35,801 bases of DNA from RGIG5579 sp045543495 (GCA_045543495.1 JAZQMO010000008.1:1-35801); one strand, 5' to 3'; numbered from the stretch's first letter, positions 26,535 through 34,797 are shown. Translations and numbers: made by a program. The notes: a model not told the origin generated them from the letters alone.

Positions 26535-27536
26535 CTAAGATAGTAATTCACGAACGAAGGAACGAAGCGTATAACGTTCCTGAATTTTCTTCGGAACGCT
26601 TTGGTACTCCTGTTCCCAGAAGGACTCATCAATCACAGGATTGGCTCGATCCAGAATACACACATTAGCGGGATGATAAAAATCATAGTTTTGGATCAAG
26701 CGATTTGTAGTTATGATCTTCTTTTTCATTCCCACCAACTCAATGGTACGCATAGTCAGACCTCTTTGGCCGGAATGCTCCACATCAAGAACACATCGAG
26801 TATGGTCGTAAATCTCACGAATCCTGTCGGATGACATAGGTGAAAAAGAAAGATCCTCCTTTTTAACCTTGCGATAATACGGATTAAAAAGTCGATTAAA
26901 GTAATAAACCATAATGTGGGGAGAATACAAAAATGAAAAACACTTTTTGTTTTGCTTTTGACACAAATCAGAAACAGCATTGACTATATAGGGGCGATCT
27001 GTGTGAGCCGTGCCGATAAAAGAGACGTCATACCAATATTCAGCGGGCTTATCGGAGTCGTACGATTCATACTCCTCGGCATAGAAGAGAGGGCGAAAGC
27101 CGAGAGAATACTTTTTTGCATCCTCGGGGTCAAAGGTGAATACCTTATGATAATGACGCATCCGGTCCACACACTCGGGGATGTTCTGAACGGAATCCCA
27201 AAGGTAGAGAATGGTTTTGGCTTTGGGGAATGCTTCCCGAAGCATTTCAATGGCTTCCTCGGTAATGCCCTCCCCTTTTACCACAAAAATGTAATCGTAT
27301 TCGTTTTCCTTTACCTTTTCAATAACAGAACGGATATATTTTCTGATGACGGGGCGGTAAAGGGAAACATTGAAGCGGATACAGCTTTTGTGGAGAAAGC
27401 CCGTGCCGGGGCGCTCATCAAACAGATCCACCTCATATCCTGCAGAGCGAAAGGCCCCTGCAAGGCGCTTGTCATAACCGAAAAAGCCGGTGCAAAACAT
27501 CAATATTCTCTTTTGTTTCATTGCTTGATCTGCCAC
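26535..27536 (-). CDS. CgeB-like glycosyltransferase, first gene of the polysaccharide operon
   Basis: About 333-aa GT-B-like protein resembling CgeB/GT1_2 glycosyltransferases: ILMFCTGFFGYDKRLAGAFRSAGYEVDLFDER at the N-terminus, LYLWDSVQNIPE, KVFTFDPEDAKKY, and a late block DVEHSGQRGLTMRTIELVGMKKKIITTN that matches the C-terminal sugar-nucleotide domain. Start uncertain: AAGGAG touches the ATG at 27545 but sits 9 nt from a GTG at 27536, which I prefer; an ATG at 27521 is also possible. Donor and acceptor unknown. Confidence 0.8.
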   Translation of the reverse strand: MADQAMKQKRILMFCTGFFGYDKRLAGAFRSAGYEVDLFDERPGTGFLHKSCIRFNVSLYRPVIRKYIRSVIEKVKENEYDYIFVVKGEGITEEAIEMLREAFPKAKTILYLWDSVQNIPECVDRMRHYHKVFTFDPEDAKKYSLGFRPLFYAEEYESYDSDKPAEYWYDVSFIGTAHTDRPYIVNAVSDLCQKQNKKCFSFLYSPHIMVYYFNRLFNPYYRKVKKEDLSFSPMSSDRIREIYDHTRCVLDVEHSGQRGLTMRTIELVGMKKKIITTNRLIQNYDFYHPANVCILDRANPVIDESFWEQEYQSVPKKIQERYTLRSFVRELLS

Positions 27537-27589
27537 GGTTTCCATCTCCTTTTCGGCGAAAAACAAATAATTAAAAAATGCGCATAGAG

Positions 27590-27601
27590 GTACAATTGTA
27601 C
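27590..27601. promoter_or_regulatory. Operator-like palindrome at the polysaccharide operon start site
   Basis: GTACAATTGTAC is a perfect 12-bp palindrome positioned at about +1 to +12 relative to the predicted transcription start. Placement suits a repressor site; no regulator gene is visible nearby. Confidence 0.4.
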
Positions 27602-27608
27602 TTTCTGT

Positions 27609-27637
27609 ATTTTACCATTGTTACCCTGTTTTGTCAA
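27609..27637 (-). promoter_or_regulatory. Sigma-A promoter of the polysaccharide operon
   Basis: Minus strand: consensus TTGACA (27632-27637), 17-nt spacer, TAAAAT (27609-27614). It drives the 11 genes from 27536 down to 16782; no other strong promoter or terminator is evident inside, and internal gaps are mostly 0-25 nt. Confidence 0.8.
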
Positions 27638-27676
27638 TGAATTCAACAAAATACAAACTATAAATCCAACTATACA

Positions 27677-27710
27677 AAGAAAAAAGACCGCAAGAGGAGC
27701 TTGCGGTCTT
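27677..27710 (-). terminator. Terminator after the SPFH gene
   Basis: An 11-bp stem (27684-27694 with 27700-27710) with a 5-nt loop is followed by a T run on the minus strand, just beyond the SPFH stop. Confidence 0.85.
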
Positions 27711-27719
27711 GAGATGCTA

Positions 27720-28670
27720 TTATTCTTCGCAACAGGGATCGGGCTTTTTGGGCTTTTCAGGCTCGGGAGGAGCGGTCTCGGTCACGTCTCCGATGCCGGA
27801 GGTTTCGGAGAAGATCACATTGGACTTGGTCATATTGACCACGTCGCTGGGAACGATGATCTTGGAAGCCTTGCCGTTTGACATAGCCACCAGAGCCTCA
27901 TACTTTTTCAGTTCCAGAACAGCGGCATCCACACCTGCATCCCGCAGGGCACGAAGTCCGTCTGCCTCGGCCTTTTTAGAAAGGAAGATCGCCTTGGCTT
28001 CACCCTCGGCTCGGGCAATGCGGGCATCTCTTTCGCCCTCGGCCGCCAGGATCATAGCCTGCTTGTCACCCTCGGCACGGGTGATGGCGGCAGCCTTGTG
28101 ACCCTCCGCCTGAAGCATAGTCTCACGGCGGTCACGCTCTGCCTTCATCTGCTTTTCCATGGCATTCTGAATCTCTGCGGGAGGAATGATATTGCGAAGC
28201 TCTACACGGTTGACCTTGATACCCCATTTATCCGTAGCTTCATCGAGGATCTCGGTCATTTTACCGTTGATGGTATCACGGGAGGTAAGAGTTCCGTCCA
28301 GTTCCATTTCACCCACGATATTACGAAGGGTGGTAGCGGCAAGGTTTGCCAGTGCGCTGATGGGATTTACGGCGCCGTAGGCATAGAGCTTGGCATCGTA
28401 AATGGAGTAATAGATCACGGTATCGATCTGCATGGTAACGTTATCCTTGGTGATCACAGGCTGAGGAGGAGAATCCAGAACCTGCTCCTTCAAGGTTACC
28501 TTTTTGGCAATTCTCTCAAGAAAAGGAACCTTTACATGAAAGCCTGCGGCCCAAGTGGTCTTATACTTTCCCAAAAACTCAATGACAAATTCGTGAGCCT
28601 GGGGAACGATCTTTGCGTTGGCAAGGATAAACAGGACAACAATTGCGATTAAAACAGGTGCCCAAATCAT
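27720..28670 (-). CDS. SPFH/Band 7 membrane-scaffold protein (stomatin/QmcA-like)
   Basis: 316-aa member of the stomatin/prohibitin/flotillin superfamily, which forms oligomeric scaffolds in membrane microdomains. Residues 2-20 are the N-terminal membrane anchor (IWAPVLIAIVVLFILANAK). The Band 7 domain spans about 22-200 (VPQAHEFVIEFLGKYKTTW, PPQPVITKDNVTMQIDTVIYY, TTLRNIVGEMELD-TLTSRDTIN). A long Ala/Glu-rich coiled coil follows (about 170-245, AEGDKQAMILAAEGERDARIARAEGEAKA). The tail is Pro-rich with a Cys pair (PEKPKKPDPCCEE), not usual for the family. ATG with AAGGAG; 19 nt after the ceramidase-like gene, so co-transcribed. No NfeD-type partner is adjacent. Confidence 0.92.
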   Translation of the reverse strand: MIWAPVLIAIVVLFILANAKIVPQAHEFVIEFLGKYKTTWAAGFHVKVPFLERIAKKVTLKEQVLDSPPQPVITKDNVTMQIDTVIYYSIYDAKLYAYGAVNPISALANLAATTLRNIVGEMELDGTLTSRDTINGKMTEILDEATDKWGIKVNRVELRNIIPPAEIQNAMEKQMKAERDRRETMLQAEGHKAAAITRAEGDKQAMILAAEGERDARIARAEGEAKAIFLSKKAEADGLRALRDAGVDAAVLELKKYEALVAMSNGKASKIIVPSDVVNMTKSNVIFSETSGIGDVTETAPPEPEKPKKPDPCCEE

Positions 28671-28689
28671 ATTTTTCTCTCCTTAAAAT

Positions 28690-30030
28690 TTATTTTTCCA
28701 TACGGTCGAAAATGCGGGCTGCAGCTGCCTCCAGCTCCTCGCCGCCGTTGGGACCGTAAGGAGAATAGTCTCTTTCATAGCCACCGCCGGTATAACAGCG
28801 GCGGGTGGGGAAATATCCCATGCTGCCGTTGGTGCGGCAGGTGGGGATGGTCATTGCCATGGGACTTTGATTCTTAATGTTCAAGCCCGTTTCGGAGAAG
28901 GGCTCTCCGGGAATTCCGATGAAGGCAAGGGGGCCTACCTGAAGGCCATAAACGGGAACGCTGAAATCACCCTCTACTTTCAGGTTATTTAGTACACGGT
29001 TTGCTTTTTTCAAAGAGATCTTATAGGCTCTCAATTCATCGGGCAGATCATTTTCGGTAACGGCCTTGCAGGCCACGATCTTCTCGCAGATGGGAACCTC
29101 CCATTCTTCATAAGGGTTTTTCTCAATGGTAGCGTATTCCACAAAGCCCTGAACCACACCGGGCTCCAGAGGGGTGGCATCGTCATAAATATTCAGTGCC
29201 GCACCGCCGATCTTGCGGGCGATCTGCTTGGCAAAAGGGATTCCGAAATAATTGATCCCCTTTTCCTTATCGGGGGGAGGAAGGGAGCGGTCGCAGTGGT
29301 TGGAGTCACCCCCGAAGCCATTGAGCATTACCACCTCGGCGTTCCCCTCAAGCCCTGCTTTCACCACGTCAACCACGTAACCGGGCCAGTCGGGGCCATA
29401 CAGTCTGCCACCGACAACATCAGGATGGGTTCCGAAGTTTACAAGGACGATCTCCTTGCCACCTTCTCTCTCGAAGCGAACCAACTGCAAGCCTTCGTCC
29501 TGAATTCCGTCTGCTTCCACGATGTTGGGATCCTGATAGGGAGGATTGGTTTTAATAGAGCCATCCTTCATTTTGAAGCGACGGATGAAGCCCACACCCT
29601 TCACCTCACCACGGGCAACCTTGATGGTGGCAGGCTTCAGATCCTCAAAGGCAAACTGGGCAAGATCGCAGAACAGGCCGCGGATATAGCCGTTATAAAG
29701 TCCCTCGGGAGTTTCGGAAACCTTGCCGCCGAGAAACATTGCGGTATGGCAATGGGTGCAGGCGATGTATACCGATTCAACGGGGATCTCACAGCGCTCT
29801 GCAATAAGCTGTCTCATGGCCTCACCGCCGGAGGAATAAATTCCGAGGGCGTCACAATTAAACAAAATACCGCGGCTCTCGCCGTACTGAAATGCTACCG
29901 CATAGGCGTATACATCATCCGCAATGCCCTTGGAAGGACGGAACTTTCCGCCATGACCGGGAATATGGATTCCCATGGGAGGCGTGATCCGTTCTTTGGC
30001 ATATCCTACGTAAAAAATCTTTTCTTCCAT
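28690..30030 (-). CDS. Neutral/alkaline non-lysosomal ceramidase-like hydrolase (N-terminal domain only)
   Basis: 446-aa protein matching the N-terminal catalytic domain of neutral ceramidases, zinc amidases that split ceramide into sphingosine and fatty acid. Visible motifs: GYAKERITPPMG at the start, CTHCHTAMFLGG and NFGTHPDVVGG (probable zinc His residues), and LNGFGGDSNHCD. It lacks a signal peptide and the C-terminal domain of secreted ceramidases, so it is probably cytoplasmic and may act on another amide; many bacterial homologues are uncharacterised. ATG at 30030 with GGAGG. First gene of an operon with the SPFH protein. Confidence 0.8.
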   Translation of the reverse strand: MEEKIFYVGYAKERITPPMGIHIPGHGGKFRPSKGIADDVYAYAVAFQYGESRGILFNCDALGIYSSGGEAMRQLIAERCEIPVESVYIACTHCHTAMFLGGKVSETPEGLYNGYIRGLFCDLAQFAFEDLKPATIKVARGEVKGVGFIRRFKMKDGSIKTNPPYQDPNIVEADGIQDEGLQLVRFEREGGKEIVLVNFGTHPDVVGGRLYGPDWPGYVVDVVKAGLEGNAEVVMLNGFGGDSNHCDRSLPPPDKEKGINYFGIPFAKQIARKIGGAALNIYDDATPLEPGVVQGFVEYATIEKNPYEEWEVPICEKIVACKAVTENDLPDELRAYKISLKKANRVLNNLKVEGDFSVPVYGLQVGPLAFIGIPGEPFSETGLNIKNQSPMAMTIPTCRTNGSMGYFPTRRCYTGGGYERDYSPYGPNGGEELEAAAARIFDRMEK

Positions 30031-30065
30031 TGTGCTTCAACCTCCGCACATTATTGATTGATTTC

Positions 30066-30094
30066 ATTTTATTATACGAAATAGCCCTTGTCAA
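30066..30094 (-). promoter_or_regulatory. Sigma-A promoter of the ceramidase-like/SPFH operon
   Basis: Minus strand: TTGACA (30089-30094), 17-nt spacer, TAAAAT (30066-30071). A second TATAAT overlaps at a non-ideal 12-nt distance. Confidence 0.75.
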
Positions 30095-30116
30095 CCGTTT
30101 AAGCAAGTTTTTACCT

Positions 30117-30161
30117 AAAAAAAAAACGAAAGCACGCACCGCAGATGCAATGCGTACTCTC
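30117..30161 (-). terminator. Terminator after the nucleotidyltransferase gene
   Basis: A stem of up to 15 bp in RNA (30128-30142 with 30147-30161, several G-U pairs) with a 4-nt loop is followed by about ten T on the minus strand (30117-30126). Confidence 0.8.
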
Positions 30162-30165
30162 CTTA

Positions 30166-30918
30166 TTATGCAAGTGTATAACGCTTTGACAAGATCCTCT
30201 CGCAGGCCTCAAGATCCTCGGGAGTGTTGATGCCTCGAAGATCGTCACCATTGGGATTGAAATAGGTCTCCACCTTCATTCCGTTTTTCACCATCAATTC
30301 GGGAACCTCGGTCACATAATACTCTCCCTGCACATTGGCACATCCCACCAAGGGAAGCATTTGAAACAGAGAACGGGAATTGAATACCATTACGCCGGAG
30401 AACAGCTCCTTGATGGTAGCCTGCTCGGGAGTGCAATCCTTTCCCTCCACAATGGAAGAAAAAGCACCGTTTTCATCTCTTTGCACACGGGCCCACATAC
30501 TAAGCTCGGGATTTTCGGCGGTCATCAGAGTGCAATCCGCTCCGTTTTCTTCGTGCTGACGGCACATTTTTTCCATTTCCTCACGGCGAAACAGAGGCAT
30601 ATCACCGAAGGTGATGAGAACATTTCCGTCAAACCCCTCGAATTCCGAGGCACATTCCATTACGGCGTGGCCCGTGCCAAGCTGCTTTGTCTGCTCCACA
30701 TAATGAAAGTCGGGGCCGAAATGCTCGATGATCCGATCCTTTCTGTAGCCGACCACAATATATACCTGATCCTCGGGAACAAAGCCAATGTTTTCCAAAA
30801 CGATCTCAAGCATAGGCTTTCCGCAAACACGGAACATGGCTTTTGGAAGATCGCCGCTGATCTTTTGCAGGCGTTTTCCCTTCCCTGCCGCAGGAATAAT
30901 GGCTCGCAGTTCTTTCAT
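30166..30918 (-). CDS. Sugar-1-phosphate nucleotidyltransferase (GlmU N-domain-like)
   Basis: 250-aa GT-A-fold pyrophosphorylase resembling the uridylyltransferase half of GlmU. Motifs: IIPAAGKGKRL with LPKAMFRVCGKPML (nucleotide loop and Lys), EQTKQLGTGHAVMEC, ITFGDMPLF (metal-binding Asp) and QGEYYVTEVPELM near the end. It lacks the beta-helix acetyltransferase domain of GlmU, so it only does the NTP-transfer step. The ATG overlaps the stop of the upstream kinase-fusion gene as ATGA, so translation is coupled. Together the pair could turn N-acetylhexosamine into UDP-HexNAc; UTP and HexNAc-1-P as substrates are inferred. CTP- or other nucleotide-linked alternatives (LicC-like) cannot be excluded. 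Confidence 0.85.
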   Translation of the reverse strand: MKELRAIIPAAGKGKRLQKISGDLPKAMFRVCGKPMLEIVLENIGFVPEDQVYIVVGYRKDRIIEHFGPDFHYVEQTKQLGTGHAVMECASEFEGFDGNVLITFGDMPLFRREEMEKMCRQHEENGADCTLMTAENPELSMWARVQRDENGAFSSIVEGKDCTPEQATIKELFSGVMVFNSRSLFQMLPLVGCANVQGEYYVTEVPELMVKNGMKVETYFNPNGDDLRGINTPEDLEACERILSKRYTLA

Positions 30919-32660
30919 TGTTTCAATTCCTCCTCAAGACGGTACTTGTTCACATCCGCCCGCAGTCCAAGATCCTCATAGATCCTCCGGAGGATCTCTT
31001 TGATCCGATCCAGCTTTTGTTCCATATCCTCCAGGAGACGAAGCTGTGTTCTGGCACGGTCAAGATTTTGACCGGGATAGAAAATATTATAATACACGTC
31101 ACCATTGATATGATCGGTCAAAAAGCGAATTCCATCCTCTGCCGTGATCACAAGGGCAGCATAAGGCAAAAGGGACAATTCATCCTCGGTCAAAATGGAT
31201 CCGCAGGCCTCCAGATACCCTCTGGCATACTGCTCGTAAAGATTCAGATCACAGGACACCTTGGAAAGATCCTTTTCATCATCCTTTGCGGTGTTGGTTC
31301 CGATGCGCATACTGTCACCGAAATCGTACAGAGGCGAGGATGCCATTACCGTATCCAGATCGATAATGGCAACGGGCAGATCGGTCTTCTTATCAAAGAG
31401 AATGTTATTCAAATTGGTATCGTTATGGCAAATTCTCTTGGGAATGATCCCGGATTCCAAGGCGCTGCTGATCACACCGAAACAGGAGGCACGGGCACGA
31501 ACAAAGGCGATCTCTTTTTCCACATCCTCCGCACGGCATTTTGCATTGCGCATAACGGCATTTTCCAGATCCCGATAACGGCTTGGGGTGTTATGGAAAT
31601 TGGGGATCACCTCGTGGATCTGATCGGTGTCCACATCACTCATAGCCTTCAAAAAGCTGCCGAAGGCCACGCCTGCATAATAAAATACCTCGGGACTTTT
31701 GGGAATATCCATGGAATAGACACCGTCAAAATAGGTCAAAACACGCCAATGACCGGAATCATCCTTAAAATAGAGTTTTCCGTCTCTCGTGGGGCGGATC
31801 GTGGGAACCTTGCCACGCTGATGCTCTCCGGGCATCACAAGCTTTTGCGCAAGATGCTCTGTGGTCAATTTGTAATTGGCCATCAAGCGGTCAGCATCAC
31901 AAAACACATTGGTATTGATCCGCTGCAGCGTATACTGATGAATATGCCCTGCTTCGGAAAGGGTTTTCAAGTGATAGGTTCGGTTGATATAGCCGGTTTT
32001 GATCTGCTTGATGCTTTGAATCGTGCCACGGATGGCAAACTGATCTGCAATATGCTGCAATTCATTGATGGGGGAATCCGATGAGGTGCTGTGCTCAAAG
32101 GGCGCAGAAAGCACGGCACCGGGCTTTTGGGAGGTGAAATCCACCAAAAGGATCACTTCAAAAAGGCGGCGCAAAAGCGGAGAAATGAGCGTATCCCGTT
32201 CTGCAAAGCGGTACAGGTTGAAGTAGGCAATTCTTGCCGCAAAGCTTCCCACCAAAAAGCTGGCACCGAAGGAGATCATTATAACGAAGCGAATCTCGAA
32301 CAGATGCAAGACCCGTGTAAAAAAGAGTCCAACGATCAAAAACAAGGCCAAGCCCGAGAAGGAAGCAAAGAATTCTCGGGAAATGGCACGGCTTGAGCCG
32401 TATCGCCAGATCAAGCGGTAGCATTTCATCAAAAAATGAATGCCGAAGAACACCAGAGCTCCCAAAACAAGGTAAAATATAGTGGTACCCAAGGGAAAGG
32501 GCCTTTTCACGGATATATGTGCGACAAAGAACATGATCCAGCAGAACAGATACAATACACTGTCATAAAAAACGATCAACCAACGGTTGCTGTCCCTTTC
32601 TGCCATTTCGGCTTCGCTGAAGCGGTTTTGTGAATACTTTTCCGAAGAATTTGAATTCAT
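30915..32660 (-). CDS. Fusion: CapD-type 4-TM membrane domain + N-acetylhexosamine 1-kinase-like (APH fold) domain
   Basis: 581 aa, two parts. Residues about 25-150 form four membrane segments and contain CYRLIWRYGSSRAISREFFAS, the hallmark of the membrane region of CapD/FlaA1-type sugar dehydratases; the NAD-binding and dehydratase domains that should follow are absent. Residues about 205-581 match NahK-type kinases of the APH superfamily: FAIRGTIQSIKQIKTGYINRTYHL, YTLQRINTNVF, CHNDTNLNNILF with H412/D414, AIIDLDTVM with D434/D436, LYDFGDSMRIG and the late block GIRFLTDHINGD-YPGQNLDRARTQL. NahK phosphorylates GlcNAc/GalNAc at C1. ATG at 32660 with AGGAGG. The frame is continuous through the joint, so this looks like a real fusion. 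It would place sugar kinase activity at the membrane, next to the overlapping nucleotidyltransferase gene. Confidence 0.82.
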   Translation of the reverse strand: MNSNSSEKYSQNRFSEAEMAERDSNRWLIVFYDSVLYLFCWIMFFVAHISVKRPFPLGTTIFYLVLGALVFFGIHFLMKCYRLIWRYGSSRAISREFFASFSGLALFLIVGLFFTRVLHLFEIRFVIMISFGASFLVGSFAARIAYFNLYRFAERDTLISPLLRRLFEVILLVDFTSQKPGAVLSAPFEHSTSSDSPINELQHIADQFAIRGTIQSIKQIKTGYINRTYHLKTLSEAGHIHQYTLQRINTNVFCDADRLMANYKLTTEHLAQKLVMPGEHQRGKVPTIRPTRDGKLYFKDDSGHWRVLTYFDGVYSMDIPKSPEVFYYAGVAFGSFLKAMSDVDTDQIHEVIPNFHNTPSRYRDLENAVMRNAKCRAEDVEKEIAFVRARASCFGVISSALESGIIPKRICHNDTNLNNILFDKKTDLPVAIIDLDTVMASSPLYDFGDSMRIGTNTAKDDEKDLSKVSCDLNLYEQYARGYLEACGSILTEDELSLLPYAALVITAEDGIRFLTDHINGDVYYNIFYPGQNLDRARTQLRLLEDMEQKLDRIKEILRRIYEDLGLRADVNKYRLEEELKQ

Positions 32661-32713
32661 TTCTTCCCCCTCCTGCCTTTCCGATTTCTATTTTTGTTCT
32701 ACATTCTCTTAAA

Positions 32714-32742
32714 AGTTTAACACATTGTTTTTATTTTTGCAA
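32714..32742 (-). promoter_or_regulatory. Promoter of the kinase-fusion/nucleotidyltransferase operon
   Basis: Minus strand: TTGCAA (32737-32742), 17-nt spacer, TAAACT (32714-32719) with an upstream TGT extension. Confidence 0.65.
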
Positions 32743-32807
32743 CATTTTTTAGTGAATTGTTATATTTTTCTTACGCAGAAAAGCAGATTTCCCTTTCTCG
32801 GTTTCTA

Positions 32808-32836
32808 TTGACTTTGATGCTGATTTTGTATAAGAT
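32808..32836 (+). promoter_or_regulatory. Promoter of the aldo/keto reductase gene
   Basis: TTGACT (32808-32813), 17-nt spacer, TAAGAT (32831-32836), about 30 nt ahead of the start codon. It is divergent from the kinase-fusion promoter across an AT-rich gap. Confidence 0.65.
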
Positions 32837-32864
32837 AGAATAAGATAAACGCAAAGGAGACGCT

Positions 32865-34001
32865 ATGATCTACAACGAATTTCAGGGGATGAAGCTATCT
32901 GCATTAGGACTCGGCTGTATGAGATTCCCCGTCATAAACAATAACACAAATGAAATTGATGTGGATGCCGTCAGAGAAATGGTTCGCTTTGCCATGGAAA
33001 ACGGCATTAACTACTACGATACCGCCTGGGGTTACCACGGGGGAAATTCCGAGAAGGTCATTGGCGAGATCTTAAAGGATTATCCGAGAGAAAGCTACCT
33101 TCTGGCTACAAAATTTCCCGGTTATGACCTTAGCAATATGGCAAAGGTAAAAGAGATCTTTCCTCAGCAGCTTGCCAAATGCGGCGTGGAATACTTTGAT
33201 TTTTATTTGTTTCACAATGTAAGCGAAATCAATATTGATGCATACCTTGACCCTGAGTACAAAATATTAGAGACTCTTTTGGAGGAAAAAAAGAAGGGGC
33301 ACATCCGTCACCTGGGCTTCTCCGCTCACGGCAGTGTGGAAACCATGCGGCGCTTTTTAGAAGCCTACGGAGCACATATGGAGTTTTGTCAGATCCAGTT
33401 GAATTGGCTGGATTGGGAGCTGCAGGATGCCAAGGAAAAGCTTGTGCTTTTGAAGGAATTCAATCTTCCCGTTTGGGTCATGGAGCCACTGCGAGGAGGA
33501 AAACTTGCCACCCTTGAGACGAAATACGAAGCTACGTTGAAGGCCCTTCGCCCTAAAGCGAGCGCCGTGGAGTGGGCGTTCCGCTTCTTGCAAGCTCTGC
33601 CGCAGGTCACCCTTGCCCTATCGGGGATGTCGAATATGGCTCAATTGAAGGAAAATATAGCCATTTTCAGCGAAGATAAGCCATTGAACCAATCCGAAAC
33701 AGATACGCTTCTTGGCATTGCTCACGAAATGACCTCCAAGGTGACTCTCCCCTGCACCGCCTGCCGCTACTGCACCGAATACTGCAAAAAAAAGCTTGAT
33801 ATTCCAAGGCTGGTTTCTCTTTATAACGACTATGTTTACACAGGGGGAGGATTCCTCACTCCCATGATCGTTCGTTCCCTGCCCGAGGAGAAAAAGCCCT
33901 CCGCCTGTATCGGGTGCAAGGCCTGCGAAAAGGTTTGCCCGCAAGGCATCAAGATCAGCAATATGATGCAGGATTTTACCAATCGATTGAATAAAAAGTA
34001 A
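32865..34001 (+). CDS. Aldo/keto reductase with C-terminal ferredoxin-like 4Fe-4S domain
   Basis: 378 aa. Residues 1-285 form the aldo/keto reductase barrel: ALGLGCMRFP, NYYDTAWGYHGGNSE (catalytic Asp/Tyr), FYLFHNVSEINID, GHIRHLGFSAHG, MEPLRGGKLA and a late ALSGMSNMAQLKEN. The C-terminus holds two Cys clusters, PCTACRYCTEYC near residue 300 and ACIGCKACEKVCP near 350, which suit iron-sulfur clusters. This YakC/predicted-oxidoreductase arrangement is common in Clostridia; electron donor and substrate are unknown. ATG at 32865 with AAAGGAG; single-gene unit ending at a strong hairpin. Confidence 0.92.
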   Translation: MIYNEFQGMKLSALGLGCMRFPVINNNTNEIDVDAVREMVRFAMENGINYYDTAWGYHGGNSEKVIGEILKDYPRESYLLATKFPGYDLSNMAKVKEIFPQQLAKCGVEYFDFYLFHNVSEINIDAYLDPEYKILETLLEEKKKGHIRHLGFSAHGSVETMRRFLEAYGAHMEFCQIQLNWLDWELQDAKEKLVLLKEFNLPVWVMEPLRGGKLATLETKYEATLKALRPKASAVEWAFRFLQALPQVTLALSGMSNMAQLKENIAIFSEDKPLNQSETDTLLGIAHEMTSKVTLPCTACRYCTEYCKKKLDIPRLVSLYNDYVYTGGGFLTPMIVRSLPEEKKPSACIGCKACEKVCPQGIKISNMMQDFTNRLNKK

Positions 34002-34003
34002 CG

Positions 34004-34038
34004 CAAAAGCCGCCAAGGATTCCTTGGCGGCAATTTTT
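34004..34038 (+). terminator. Terminator of the aldo/keto reductase gene, likely bidirectional
   Basis: A 10-bp GC-rich stem (34009-34018 with 34022-34031) with a 3-nt loop is followed by AATTTTT on the plus strand. On the minus strand TTTTGC follows, so it may also end the RibD-like gene. Confidence 0.8.
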
Positions 34039-34043
34039 ACGGA

Positions 34044-34769
34044 TTATTTTCTTTTATATCGCAGGATCAGATTCCCCTTCTCCCTCTCGCATTTTACAAG
34101 CTCAAAGCTTGCCGTATCGGCTTTTGCAAACAAAGGCTTTGCATTTTGCCCCGCAACAACGGGAGCGATCACAAGGCTGATTTCATCCACTGCACCGGAA
34201 CACGCAAAGGAGCCGTTGAGGATGCTTCCGCCCTCCAAAAGAAGGGTGTTGCATCCGATGATATTCTTCAGCTTAAATAAGGCAAGCTCCACATCGATAG
34301 ATTTCTCGCCCGCAAAAATATAGGGGATCTCCATCGATTCCAGATAGCCGAGATAGCGCTCGTCCACCTCCTCGGAAAGCACCTCGATGATCTGCGCACC
34401 GTCATAGCCGGGATCGCCATCGGGGTCTATGATCCGATTCGACTTCCACCCAAGCTTGCCGTTGGTATCAAAGGCGACAGCGTAAAAACCGCTGAGATCA
34501 TCGACGATGAAGTCCATTTTCATATCCAAATCGTGATGCACAGGCTTGTATTTTGTAAGATCGGGATAGTAGCCGCCCGTGAAGCTTTCCTCCATTGTAA
34601 CACGGCCACAGATCAATCCCTCTGCCTTCTCTTCCCGATGGATGCGGTAATAGATCTCGGTGGCATCGGCACACTCAGGCTGAAACAGAAAATCCCCCGT
34701 TACCTTCCCGTCCAGGCTTGATACCATGTGGCAAATAATATAAGGCCGATCCTTCTGCATTGATTTCAT
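34044..34769 (-). CDS. RibD C-terminal/dihydrofolate reductase-like oxidoreductase
   Basis: 241-aa protein of the RibD_C/DHFR-like superfamily of NADPH-dependent reductases. PYIICHMVSSLDGKVTG at the N-terminus is the family signature, GLICGRVTME follows, and NTLLLEGGSILNGSF near residue 180 is the conserved nucleotide/substrate loop. It lacks the deaminase half of RibD and no rib genes are adjacent, so a riboflavin role is uncertain; many such free-standing proteins have unknown substrates. ATG at 34769 with GGGGAGG. Single-gene unit. Confidence 0.85.
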   Translation of the reverse strand: MKSMQKDRPYIICHMVSSLDGKVTGDFLFQPECADATEIYYRIHREEKAEGLICGRVTMEESFTGGYYPDLTKYKPVHHDLDMKMDFIVDDLSGFYAVAFDTNGKLGWKSNRIIDPDGDPGYDGAQIIEVLSEEVDERYLGYLESMEIPYIFAGEKSIDVELALFKLKNIIGCNTLLLEGGSILNGSFACSGAVDEISLVIAPVVAGQNAKPLFAKADTASFELVKCEREKGNLILRYKRK

Positions 34770-34797
34770 TCTGCCCTCCCCTTTTATGCTTTTTTAT

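Noticed and set aside
30918..32084. 388-aa plus-strand open frame opposite the kinase fusion
   Set aside because: Antisense to clear kinase motifs (HNDTNLNN, DLDT); no promoter or ribosome binding site.
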